A stretch of 37,103 nucleotides of DNA from assembly GCA_009701715.1 (NCBI GenBank), contig WLJO01000024.1:1-37103 (forward strand), in the 5' to 3' direction. Below are positions 7,174 to 15,242 of this stretch, piece after piece. Source of the stretch: Actinomycetota bacterium (GTDB lineage Bacteria; Actinomycetota; Acidimicrobiia; Acidimicrobiales; Ilumatobacteraceae). The number at the start of each line of letters is the position of its first letter. Position 1 is the stretch's first letter. The notes beneath the pieces were generated by a model. The model saw only the letters and a program-made list of their open reading frames with translations, had not been told where the DNA came from and did no database searches. The translations under genes and the position numbers were made by a program.

Positions 7174-8772
7174 GTGGCCATCCTGGCGGACCGCGTTGAC
7201 GAGCGTTCCGACGCGTACCGGGCCAACCGAGCCGCGCTGCAGACCCTGATCGATCAGCACGACGAATTGCTTGCGCAGTTGCTCGTCGGCGGTGGCCAGC
7301 AGTACGTGGACCGACACCGAAAGCGCGGCAAGCTGCTCGCCCGCGAACGCATCGAGCTCCTCCTCGACCGGGACTCGCCCTTCCTCGAGCTCTCACCGCT
7401 CGCCGGTTGGGGAACCGGCTTCCCGACCGGTGCCAGCATGGTGACCGGCGTGGGGGTGGTGGAGGGCCACGAGTGCATGATCGTTGCGAACGACCCCACG
7501 TCCCGGGGCGGTGCGATCAACCCGATCACGCTCAGGAAGAACCTCCGCGCGATGGAGATCGCCCGGGAGAACCGGCTCCCCTTCATCAACCTCGTCGAGT
7601 CCGGCGGCGCGGACCTGCCCACACAGTCCGAGATCTTCATCCCGGGCGGCCGCACCTTCCACGACATCACCGAGATGTCGAGCCTCGGCATCCCCACCAT
7701 CGCGCTCGTGTTCGGCAACTCGACGGCCGGCGGTGCGTACGTACCCGGCATGAGCGACTACGTGGTGATGATCAACCAACGGTCCAAGGTGTTCCTCGGC
7801 GGTCCGCCGCTCGTGAAGATGGCCACGGGCGAGGAAAGCGACGACGAATCGCTCGGCGGTGCCGAGATGCATGCGCGTGTCAGCGGGTCCGCGGACTACT
7901 TCGCGCTCGACGAGCGGGATGCCATCCGTCTCGGGCGCCAGATCGTGCGCAGGCTCGGGCACCGAAAGCTCGGCCCCGGGCCCAGGGGGCCGGGAAGCGC
8001 CCCCCGCTACGACCCCGAACAACTGCTCGGCATCCCGTCGTCGGACCTTCGCATTCCGTTCGACCCGCGGGACGTGCTCGCCCGCATCATCGACGACTCG
8101 GACTTCGACGAGTTCAAGCCGCTCTACGGCACTTCGCTCGTCACGGGCTTCTGCGAGATCATGGGCTATCCGGTAGGTGTGCTGGCGAACCACCACGGCG
8201 TGCTCTTCAACGAGGAGGCCGACAAGGCTGCGCAGTTCATCCAGCTTGCGAACCAGTCGGACACGCCGCTGGTGTTCCTGCAGAACACGACGGGCTACAT
8301 GGTGGGCAAGGATTTCGAGCAGCGGGGCATCATCAAAGACGGTGCCAAGATGATCAACGCCGTCGCCAACTCCTCGGTGCCGCACCTCACCGTGAACCTC
8401 GCTGCTTCATACGGGGCCGGCAACTACGGCATGTGCGGCCGGGCCTACGGGCCCCGGTTCCTGTTCACCTGGCCGAATGCCCGCACTGCGGTGATGGGGC
8501 CTGCCCAACTGGCCGGCGTGATGTCGATCGTCGCCCGCGAGTCCGCCGCGTCGATGGGGAGGCCGTTCGACGAGGAGGCAGACGCCGCGATGCGCGCCGG
8601 CGTCGAGGAGCAGATCGAGCGCGAGTCACTCGCTCTGTTCATGACCGGCAAGCTGTACGACGACGGCCTCTTGGACCCGCGCGACACCCGCACTGCCCTC
8701 GGCATGGGCCTCTCGGCAGTCCACACGAACGAGATCGCCGGCCAGCGTGGCTACGGCGTGTTCCGGATGTAG
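7174..8772 (+). CDS. acyl-CoA carboxylase carboxyltransferase (beta) subunit, AccD2/MCC/GCC-like
   Basis: The protein is 532 aa from GTG 7174, with GAGGAAG upstream inside the end of the hydratase gene. The N-half has ARERIELLLDRDSPFLE and the CoA-binding GNSTAGGAYVPGMSDY. The C-half has FLQNTTGYMVG and GAGNYGMCGRAYGPRF, both typical of methylcrotonyl-/geranyl-CoA-type carboxyltransferases rather than propionyl-CoA ones. It transfers the carboxyl group from carboxybiotin to an enoyl-CoA in the cytoplasm. From memory it resembles mycobacterial AccD2, whose neighbours are also an EchA and an AccA. The matching biotin subunit is at 9964, beyond an oppositely oriented gene that ends 1 bp after this one. 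The exact acyl substrate cannot be told from sequence. Confidence 0.92.
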   Translation: MAILADRVDERSDAYRANRAALQTLIDQHDELLAQLLVGGGQQYVDRHRKRGKLLARERIELLLDRDSPFLELSPLAGWGTGFPTGASMVTGVGVVEGHECMIVANDPTSRGGAINPITLRKNLRAMEIARENRLPFINLVESGGADLPTQSEIFIPGGRTFHDITEMSSLGIPTIALVFGNSTAGGAYVPGMSDYVVMINQRSKVFLGGPPLVKMATGEESDDESLGGAEMHARVSGSADYFALDERDAIRLGRQIVRRLGHRKLGPGPRGPGSAPRYDPEQLLGIPSSDLRIPFDPRDVLARIIDDSDFDEFKPLYGTSLVTGFCEIMGYPVGVLANHHGVLFNEEADKAAQFIQLANQSDTPLVFLQNTTGYMVGKDFEQRGIIKDGAKMINAVANSSVPHLTVNLAASYGAGNYGMCGRAYGPRFLFTWPNARTAVMGPAQLAGVMSIVARESAASMGRPFDEEADAAMRAGVEEQIERESLALFMTGKLYDDGLLDPRDTRTALGMGLSAVHTNEIAGQRGYGVFRM

Positions 8773-8773
8773 T

Positions 8774-9901
8774 TCAGGCGAGCGCCGCGTACGCCGCCAT
8801 CAGCAGCCCGCCACCGCGCTCGTCGCCCACCGTTCCGTTGCCCATGCGGTTCATCACGTAGGCGACAGTCATGCGGTGATCGAGGTCGTTCACGACGAGC
8901 GATCCACCCCAACCACCCCAGAAACATGAACCGGGGCCGCCAACCGGCAGATCGGGAGAGGGCAGCGCATAGCCCATGCCAAACGTGATCGGCAGGCCGA
9001 GCACCATGTCCACTCCGGACGTTTGCGGCTCGAAGACACGGCGACACGTCGCCTCGCTCAGGAAGCGGCGGCCGCCGACCTCACCCCCGTGCGACACGAT
9101 GGACTGCGTGCTGGCGAGTGAACGGGCATTGCCCTGACCGTTGGCAGCAGGACTCTCGCATCGCCGCCACTCCGTAGTGAGCGCCATCGCCGGGTCCATC
9201 GGCGGGTTCCCAAAGACGCGTATCGGGATGCCGGTGGGGTCGAGCCCCGGCGGCAATGCGGCAGCAGGCGGGATGATCGGCACGATCCGAGCGTCGTGCT
9301 CGGGCCCGGTCCCGATGTGAAAGTCGGCACCGAGCGGCTCGGCTACTTCCTTGCGGAAGAAGGTGCCGAGTGACTGCCCCGCCACGCGTCGCACCACTTC
9401 CCCGATGAGGTACCCCTGGCTGATGGCGTGATAGCCCGACGCTGTCCCCGGCTCCCACCATGGCGCCTGACGCGCAAGCGAGGCAGCACACTTGTCGTGG
9501 TCCCATAAGTCCGACTGCTCGAGCGGCTCGTCCCAGCCGGGAAGACCCGAGGAATGCGACAGGAAGTGACGCACCTCTACTCCGCCCTTGCCGTTTGCCG
9601 CGAACTCGGGCCAATACTTCGCGACCGGGGCGTGCAGATCCAGTTCACCCCGGTCTGCGAGCATGAGGCACACGAGGTACATCTGTGTCTTCGTGCTCGA
9701 CCAGACGTTGGTGATCGTGTCAGAACCCCACGGTCGGGTTCGTTCGACGCCCGCATGGCCTGCCCACAGATCCACCTCCGTCTTGCCGTCGACTACGACA
9801 CAGACACTTGCGCCGACCTCGAGGCCAGCGTCGAAATTGGCGGCAAACGCCTGCTGTACGCTGGAGAAACGATCGGTACAGGTTCCCTGAATGTCGGTCA
9901 T
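8774..9901 (-). CDS. beta-lactamase-fold serine hydrolase (EstB-like esterase)
   Basis: The protein is 375 aa from ATG 9901. The class C fold motifs are present: SSTK (SxxK nucleophile), YHAISQGYLIGEVV (the Tyr motif, in the YHA form of family VIII esterases), and a Gly/Trp-rich WGGWGGS at the position of the KTG box. No signal peptide is seen, so it is probably a cytoplasmic esterase, not a periplasmic beta-lactamase. It sits head-on between the beta and alpha carboxylase subunit genes: its stop is 1 bp from the beta-subunit stop, and its start is 62 bp from the alpha-subunit start. It could release an acid or alcohol that feeds the adjacent CoA pathway, but that is inference from position. 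Confidence 0.87.
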   Translation of the reverse strand: MTDIQGTCTDRFSSVQQAFAANFDAGLEVGASVCVVVDGKTEVDLWAGHAGVERTRPWGSDTITNVWSSTKTQMYLVCLMLADRGELDLHAPVAKYWPEFAANGKGGVEVRHFLSHSSGLPGWDEPLEQSDLWDHDKCAASLARQAPWWEPGTASGYHAISQGYLIGEVVRRVAGQSLGTFFRKEVAEPLGADFHIGTGPEHDARIVPIIPPAAALPPGLDPTGIPIRVFGNPPMDPAMALTTEWRRCESPAANGQGNARSLASTQSIVSHGGEVGGRRFLSEATCRRVFEPQTSGVDMVLGLPITFGMGYALPSPDLPVGGPGSCFWGGWGGSLVVNDLDHRMTVAYVMNRMGNGTVGDERGGGLLMAAYAALA

Positions 9902-9951
9902 GGCCACACTCTCGCACAGCGCCGGACAGCGTGCCCCGGGCCGCACCGGTC

Positions 9952-9957
9952 TACAGT
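9952..9957 (+). promoter_or_regulatory. -10 box TACAGT, promoter of the biotin carboxylase subunit
   Basis: TACAGT lies 6 nt before GTG 9964, the leaderless spacing seen repeatedly in this window. The alternative is an 18-nt leader ending at ATG 9982 with GGGGAA as ribosome site. An internal promoter here would let the alpha subunit and AtuA-family gene be expressed despite the reversed gene upstream. Confidence 0.5.
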
Positions 9958-9963
9958 CGCAGC

Positions 9964-11907
9964 GTGGGGAACGGGTCGACCATGATCAACCGTGTACTCG
10001 TCGCCAACCGGGGTGAGATCGCCCGCCGCGTGGCGCGGACCTGTGCAGCACTCGGCATCGAGACCGTCGCCGTCTTCAGCGACGCGGACGAGGATGCCCT
10101 GTTTGTCCGCGAGGCCACACGAGCCGTGCGGCTACCGGGGACGTCATCGGCGGACACCTACCTGCGGATCGATCTGGTCGTTGCCGCTGCGCTCAAGTCC
10201 GGAGCCGATGCCGTGCACCCCGGTTACGGCTTCCTCGCCGAGAACCCCGCATTCGCCGAGGCCGTGATCGACGCGGGGCTCACGTGGATCGGACCCCCGC
10301 CGTCGGCAATGCGCTCGATGGGCTCCAAGATCGAGGCGAAGCGGCTCATGCGATCCGCTGGCGTACCCGTTCTGCCCGAGGGCGACGAGGCCGGCTTCCC
10401 TGCCCTCGTGAAGGCGTCCGCAGGCGGTGGAGGCCGTGGCATGCGGATCGTGCGATCGGAAGCGGAACTGGCCGGGGCCGTGGAAGCCGCAGCGCGTGAG
10501 GCCGAATCGGCCTTCGGCGACGGGACCGTATTCGTTGAACGTTACGTCGAGCGCGGCAGGCATATCGAGATCCAGATGTTCGCGGACCAGCACGGCAACT
10601 GTGTGTCGCTGTTCGAGCGCGAGTGCTCGATCCAGCGGCGCCACCAGAAGATCGTCGAGGAGTCCCCCTCCCCGGCCGTCAACGAGGTGCTGCGCGCCGA
10701 GATGGGTGCCGCTGCCGTGGCGGCTGCCCGCTCCGTCGGGTACGTCGGTGCGGGCACCGTGGAGTTCCTGCTGGCGCCGGACGGCCGCTTCTACTTCCTC
10801 GAGATGAACACCCGACTGCAGGTGGAGCACCCGGTCACGGAACTCGTGACAGGCCTCGACCTCGTCGCCCTCCAGATCGCCGTCGCCGAGGGCTCGCCGC
10901 TGCCCCCTGCTGCGCTGCACCCCACCGTCAATGGGCACGCCATCGAGGTCCGTCTCTGTGCAGAGGACCCCGCTGCGGGCTACCTCCCGCAGTCCGGCCG
11001 TGTCGTCGACTTCGACATCCCCGCACTGGCGAACGTGCGGGTGGACACCGGCGTGATGAGCGGTGACGACATCCCGCCGTACTACGACTCCATGTTCGCG
11101 AAGGTGATCGCGTGGGCGCCGACACGGTCTGGCGCAGCACGGTTGCTCGCCTTCGCCCTCTCCTCGTCGCGGGTGCACGGTGTTGCCACGAACCGAGACC
11201 AACTCGTACAGGTACTGCGCCACCCAGAGTTCCTTGCCGGCGACATCGACACCGGGTTCCTCGAACGCAACCCGTGCACCGAACGCGTCGACGGCACCCA
11301 TCGGCTCGCGGCGGTTGCTGCGGCACTCGTGGGCCAGGCTCGCTCGCGTGAGCAGGTTGCCGTGCTGCCGCTCGTTCCGTCCGGCTGGCGCAACGTGACC
11401 TCCCAGGACCAGACCGTCGAGTTCGACATCGTCGGGATCGGTCTCGTCTCGGTCGGCTATCGGTTCGACCGCAACGGTGCCGTGGCACGGCTCACGGTCG
11501 ACGGCGAGCCGCTCGGGGTCACCGCCGGCACACCACTGACCGGATCCGTGCTGCTGACGGAGAACGGGGTGTCAACCCGCTTCCACGTCCGCATCGGCGA
11601 CCAGCACGCCTACGTCGACAGCCTGGAGGGGTCCTGGACACTCCGGCTCGTCGACCGCTTCCCCCTCCCCGACTCCGCCGGTCTGGCGGGTTCGCTCGTC
11701 GCCCCCATGCCGGGATCCATCCTGCGCGTACTCGTCGAGACCGGACAGCAGGTGATACCCGGCCAACCGCTCGTGGTACTCGAGGCGATGAAGATGGAAC
11801 ACCAAGTCGTGGCCCCGTCGGGCGGTACCGTCACTCAGGTGCTCGTCGCACCGGGTAACCAAGTATCAACCGGGCAGGCCCTGCTCGTGCTGGAGGACAA
11901 GTCATGA
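9964..11907 (+). CDS. acyl-CoA carboxylase biotin carboxylase/BCCP (alpha) subunit, AccA2/AtuF-like
   Basis: The protein is 647 aa from GTG 9964 (chosen for the -10 box 6 nt upstream) or 641 aa from ATG 9982. It begins MINRVLVANRGEIARRV, the biotin carboxylase N-terminus. An ATP-grasp domain follows with the glycine-rich loop KASAGGGGRGMR and the signature EMNTRLQVEHPVTE. A linker/BT domain follows, then a C-terminal biotinyl domain with EAMKMEHQV; the Lys (about residue 610) is the biotin site. It carboxylates its own biotin with ATP and bicarbonate and passes it to the beta subunit at 7174. The stop overlaps the next start as ATGA, so the AtuA-family protein is translationally coupled. Confidence 0.93.
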   Translation: MGNGSTMINRVLVANRGEIARRVARTCAALGIETVAVFSDADEDALFVREATRAVRLPGTSSADTYLRIDLVVAAALKSGADAVHPGYGFLAENPAFAEAVIDAGLTWIGPPPSAMRSMGSKIEAKRLMRSAGVPVLPEGDEAGFPALVKASAGGGGRGMRIVRSEAELAGAVEAAAREAESAFGDGTVFVERYVERGRHIEIQMFADQHGNCVSLFERECSIQRRHQKIVEESPSPAVNEVLRAEMGAAAVAAARSVGYVGAGTVEFLLAPDGRFYFLEMNTRLQVEHPVTELVTGLDLVALQIAVAEGSPLPPAALHPTVNGHAIEVRLCAEDPAAGYLPQSGRVVDFDIPALANVRVDTGVMSGDDIPPYYDSMFAKVIAWAPTRSGAARLLAFALSSSRVHGVATNRDQLVQVLRHPEFLAGDIDTGFLERNPCTERVDGTHRLAAVAAALVGQARSREQVAVLPLVPSGWRNVTSQDQTVEFDIVGIGLVSVGYRFDRNGAVARLTVDGEPLGVTAGTPLTGSVLLTENGVSTRFHVRIGDQHAYVDSLEGSWTLRLVDRFPLPDSAGLAGSLVAPMPGSILRVLVETGQQVIPGQPLVVLEAMKMEHQVVAPSGGTVTQVLVAPGNQVSTGQALLVLEDKS

Positions 11908-13637
11908 ACACTGAGCGCGGCACCCGAGCAGTCCGTATCGCGAACTGCTCCGGCTACTTCGGAGACCGGATCACTGCAGCCAAAGAAATGGTGGAGGGCG
12001 GCCCGATCGACTTTCTCACCGGCGACTGGCTCGCGGAACTCACGATGCTCATCCTCTGGAAGCAGCGACGCCGCAACTCCGAGGCCGGCTACGCAAGCAC
12101 GTTCCTGACCCAGATGGAACAGGTGCTCGGCACCTGCATCGATCGTGGCATCAAGGTGGTCACGAATGCCGGTGGGCTCAACCCTGCCGGCTGCGCCGAG
12201 AAGGTCCGTGAGATCGCCACGAGGCTCGGCCTGAGTGTGAACGTTGCCCACGTGGACGGCGACGACCTCATGAGCCGGATCGATGGGTTGCGACCGCATC
12301 TGAACCACCTCGACACCGGCGCGCCGTTCACCGTTGACCCCGTGTCGGCGAACGCATACCTCGGCGGCTGGGGGATCGTCAGCGCACTGGATTCCGGCGC
12401 CGACATCGTCGTCTGCCCGCGTGTCACCGATGCCTCGGTGATCGTCGGGCCTGCCGCGTGGTGGTGGGGCTGGGACCGCACCGATTGGGACCGTCTCGCA
12501 GGCGCCGTTGCTGCTGGCCACGTCATCGAGTGCGGGTCACAGGCAACGGGCGGCAACTTTGCGTTCTTCCAGGAGATCCCCGATCTCAGCAAGCCACTTG
12601 CATTTCCGTTGGCCGAGGTGGACCAGGACGGTTCGTGCGTGATCACCAAGCACCCAGATACCGGGGGAACGGTGTCGGTTGGCACCGTTACCGCACAGTT
12701 GCTGTACGAAATCGGCGCGCCCGGCTATCTCAACCCGGATGTCGTCACCCGCATGGACACGATCTCGCTCTCGCAGGAGGGTCCCGACCGGGTCCGCATG
12801 AGCGGCGCCCGCGGAGAGCCCGCTCCCGACACCACAAAGGTGTGCATCAACTTCGAGGGTGGCTTCCGCAACCGGATGACGTTCTGCCTCACGGGCCCGA
12901 ACCAGAAGGCGAAGGCGGACTGGATTACCGAGCAGCTTTTCACTCGCCTCGGGGGCCGCGATCGCTTTGCCGAGTGTGACGTGCGTTTCGTCGAGGCACC
13001 TTCCGACGCCCGCACGCAGGAACAGGCAACAGGCCGCCTACACGTCACGGTGAAGGACCCCGACGAGCGCAAGGTCGGTCGCGCGTTCTCGAGTGCAGCA
13101 GCAGAACTCGCGCTTTCCAGCATCCCCGGCTTCTTCACCACCACGCCTCCCGGTGAGGCACAGCCGTACGGTGTGTACTGGCCTGCACTCGTGCCGTCCT
13201 CTGACGTGGCGCACGTAGCCGTGCTTCACGACGGCAAGCGCGTCGCCATCACTCCGTCGCCCACCGGGCCGGCCGCGTCGCCCGCGGTTGCTCCTCCCGT
13301 TGCACCGAAGATCGCCGCACGCGCCCTCGAGAGCGGTCACGAACTGGGTGAGCGCTTCGGGGCTCGCTCGGGCGACAAGGGCGGCAACGCCAACGTCGGT
13401 GTTTGGGCACGCGAGGACGCCGACTACGTGTGGCTCGCCGAATGGCTCACCGTCGACCGCTTCAAGCAACTCGTCTCGGACAGTGCCGTTCACGAGATCC
13501 GCCGTTACGAGTTGCCGAACCTACGCGCACTGAACTTCGTGCTCGTGGGTTACCTCGGCGAGGGTGTTGCGTCGACGACTGCATTCGATACACAGGCCAA
13601 GGGGCTCGGCGAGTTCCTCCGCAGCCGTCGCGTGTAA
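11904..13637 (+). CDS. AtuA-family protein (DUF1446) with C-terminal AtuA-like domain
   Basis: The protein is 577 aa; its ATG overlaps the carboxylase stop by 4 bp. The N-terminal DUF1446 domain (about 1-450) has the family pattern IANCSGYFGDR, DFLTGDWLAELTM and VVTNAGGLNPAGC. The C-terminal domain (about 470-577) has the AtuA-like pattern ARSGDKGGNANVGVWA. In Pseudomonas, atuA is the first gene of the acyclic terpene utilisation cluster that also encodes geranyl-CoA carboxylase, but its catalytic role is not established as far as I know. Here it is coupled to the carboxylase alpha subunit, which supports a role in the same CoA pathway, for example in handling the carboxylated or hydrated intermediate. 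No signal or membrane segments are seen. Confidence 0.9.
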   Translation: MNTERGTRAVRIANCSGYFGDRITAAKEMVEGGPIDFLTGDWLAELTMLILWKQRRRNSEAGYASTFLTQMEQVLGTCIDRGIKVVTNAGGLNPAGCAEKVREIATRLGLSVNVAHVDGDDLMSRIDGLRPHLNHLDTGAPFTVDPVSANAYLGGWGIVSALDSGADIVVCPRVTDASVIVGPAAWWWGWDRTDWDRLAGAVAAGHVIECGSQATGGNFAFFQEIPDLSKPLAFPLAEVDQDGSCVITKHPDTGGTVSVGTVTAQLLYEIGAPGYLNPDVVTRMDTISLSQEGPDRVRMSGARGEPAPDTTKVCINFEGGFRNRMTFCLTGPNQKAKADWITEQLFTRLGGRDRFAECDVRFVEAPSDARTQEQATGRLHVTVKDPDERKVGRAFSSAAAELALSSIPGFFTTTPPGEAQPYGVYWPALVPSSDVAHVAVLHDGKRVAITPSPTGPAASPAVAPPVAPKIAARALESGHELGERFGARSGDKGGNANVGVWAREDADYVWLAEWLTVDRFKQLVSDSAVHEIRRYELPNLRALNFVLVGYLGEGVASTTAFDTQAKGLGEFLRSRRV

Positions 13638-13652
13638 CCCACTGGGGCAGTC

Positions 13653-15143
13653 CTACGCGCCCGGCTTGCGTTCGTAGATCGGCACGCCATTGATCACGAT
13701 GAGTTCGGTGTAGCGGGTATCAAGTACCTGCTGCATGATCCCCGACGGGTCACATTCGTCCGGTGGTTGGAATACAGCGATGAACTTGGGAATGTCCGGA
13801 CCAGAGAGGAACGCGCGGTACTCATTGGCCGCGCCCTCAACACCATCGATGTGGCGGGCCCAGAGATACTTGAATGGCGGATCAGCGGGAATCTGTGCGT
13901 AGAGAGCTGGGCTGGTGCACTGAGCGAGGACCTTGTCGCCCGGGCCTGCTGTGCGCTTGAACCAGGCCGCAATCTGCTCATTCGCCACCTGACGCGGGTC
14001 CTTCTCTGTCTCCCTCGCGGTCTTTGCGATCCCGAAGATGGTGAAGAGGAGTGGCGCGATCATGGCCAGTCCGAACAGGAACCGTTGGAACCGGCTTGAT
14101 TCGACTCCATCAACGAACACAGCAACGGCGGTCCCCAGCGGGAACATCAGGATCAGCCAGTAGTGGACGAAGAAAAGGCCACCAAGGAGAAACGCCAACG
14201 AGCCGAAAAGCACCCAGACGACGAACAAGACCACGGCGTCTGGTTGCTTGCGCCGAAGGGCATGCAGCATCAGCAGAACCACGACAGCCACGGCGAGAAT
14301 GACAACTGGTCCGACCACCCGCGCACTCCACCGCAGGCGGCCCCATTCCGCACCGGCGAACAGCCCAAGCTTGCTGCTTCGGTAGCCGATGAGGGCATAC
14401 CTCCAGCGCTCCCAACCCGTGAGTGCAGCGTGGAGCAGCATCAGACCGATCGGCACGAGGGCTCCTGCCGCTACCGACACAGTTCCCCGCGCCCGGTCCC
14501 GCCACGACCAACGATTGCGGATACTCACGAACAAGAGAGCAAGGACGCCCGCTCCGAGCGCGTCGAATCCGCTCTGTTTGAGGATGATCGCGAGCCCGCC
14601 GGCCAACCCGCCGAGGAAGGCCCAGCTTGCCTGAGGCCTCACCCGTCCCCAACAAGCGCGCAGCACGCACGCAAGTCCAACAGCGCCAACCGAACAACTG
14701 AGAAGCTCACCGTTGACGGGAAACCCATCAAGCCTCGGCACGCTCAGCAATAGGCCAACCCCGAACGCCGCCATCGCCGCGGACGACTCGCTCCCCAGCC
14801 GGGCTGCAATGCGGCCACATCCAGCACTTCCCACCAGACACAGGACGAGTGCAAGGAGTCGAAGCCCGAACCGATTGCCGAGACCAAGCCAATACATCGC
14901 CCGAAAGAGCGCCATCATGCCTACAGGCCGGTCGATGAAAATGTCTTTGTAGAGAACAGCACCGCGGCTCCAGGTCCGCGCAATCACCATCTGCCCGCCT
15001 TCGTCCGCCGTCATCGGCGTGAAGAAGAAGCGCAGGCGGAGCAACACGGTCGCCACGAGTGCCGGAACAAACCAGCGTGAGCGTGCCCAACAAGCGGTCA
15101 TTCGGCTGACGGACCCCTGCGGCGCTGTCCCTTGCTGTTCCAC
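13653..15143 (-). CDS. GT-C-fold membrane glycosyltransferase (PMT/ArnT-like), paralog 1
   Basis: The protein is 496 aa from GTG 15143, chosen because TACTGT lies 6 nt upstream and because the length and N-terminus then match the paralog at 16485. About ten hydrophobic helices are visible. The first extracytoplasmic loop carries TADEGG, the acidic DE pair typical of GT39/GT83-like GT-C enzymes that use a polyprenyl-phosphate sugar. A conserved IFIDRPVG segment follows. The soluble C-terminal domain has two Cys, in AQCTSPALY and DECDPSG, also present in the paralog and possibly a disulfide outside the membrane. Likely adds a sugar to an envelope glycan, lipid or protein; donor and acceptor are unknown. 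It converges on the AtuA-family gene. Confidence 0.78.
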   Translation of the reverse strand: MEQQGTAPQGSVSRMTACWARSRWFVPALVATVLLRLRFFFTPMTADEGGQMVIARTWSRGAVLYKDIFIDRPVGMMALFRAMYWLGLGNRFGLRLLALVLCLVGSAGCGRIAARLGSESSAAMAAFGVGLLLSVPRLDGFPVNGELLSCSVGAVGLACVLRACWGRVRPQASWAFLGGLAGGLAIILKQSGFDALGAGVLALLFVSIRNRWSWRDRARGTVSVAAGALVPIGLMLLHAALTGWERWRYALIGYRSSKLGLFAGAEWGRLRWSARVVGPVVILAVAVVVLLMLHALRRKQPDAVVLFVVWVLFGSLAFLLGGLFFVHYWLILMFPLGTAVAVFVDGVESSRFQRFLFGLAMIAPLLFTIFGIAKTARETEKDPRQVANEQIAAWFKRTAGPGDKVLAQCTSPALYAQIPADPPFKYLWARHIDGVEGAANEYRAFLSGPDIPKFIAVFQPPDECDPSGIMQQVLDTRYTELIVINGVPIYERKPGA

Positions 15144-15149
15144 GAACGT

Positions 15150-15155
15150 ACAGTA
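15150..15155 (-). promoter_or_regulatory. -10 box TACTGT of GT-C paralog 1
   Basis: Read on the minus strand, TACTGT is followed by six bases and then GTG 15143. The match to the other leaderless starts decided the start codon of this gene. Confidence 0.5.
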
Positions 15156-15230
15156 CCGACCGTTCCCCACCAGTCCGGCGACCACAGCACCCGTCGCCTC
15201 CGGTCCTCGGGGGTGTCGTTGTGCCGGGAC

Positions 15231-15236
15231 TAGGGT
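15231..15236 (+). promoter_or_regulatory. -10 box TAGGGT of the polytopic membrane protein gene
   Basis: TAGGGT lies 6 nt before GTG 15243 on the plus strand. There is no other ribosome-binding signal, so leaderless initiation is likely. It is about 75 bp from the divergent promoter of GT-C paralog 1. Confidence 0.5.
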
Positions 15237-15242
15237 TTTCCC

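Noticed and set aside
6277-7317. N-terminal extension of the DUF3500 frame to 734 codons
   Set aside because: The extra part is antisense to the enoyl-CoA hydratase and has no family similarity; the DUF3500 core begins near 6222.
8774-9901. Antibiotic-resistance beta-lactamase
   Set aside because: No signal peptide, a YHA-type Tyr motif and a WGG motif in place of KTG point to a family VIII-type esterase.
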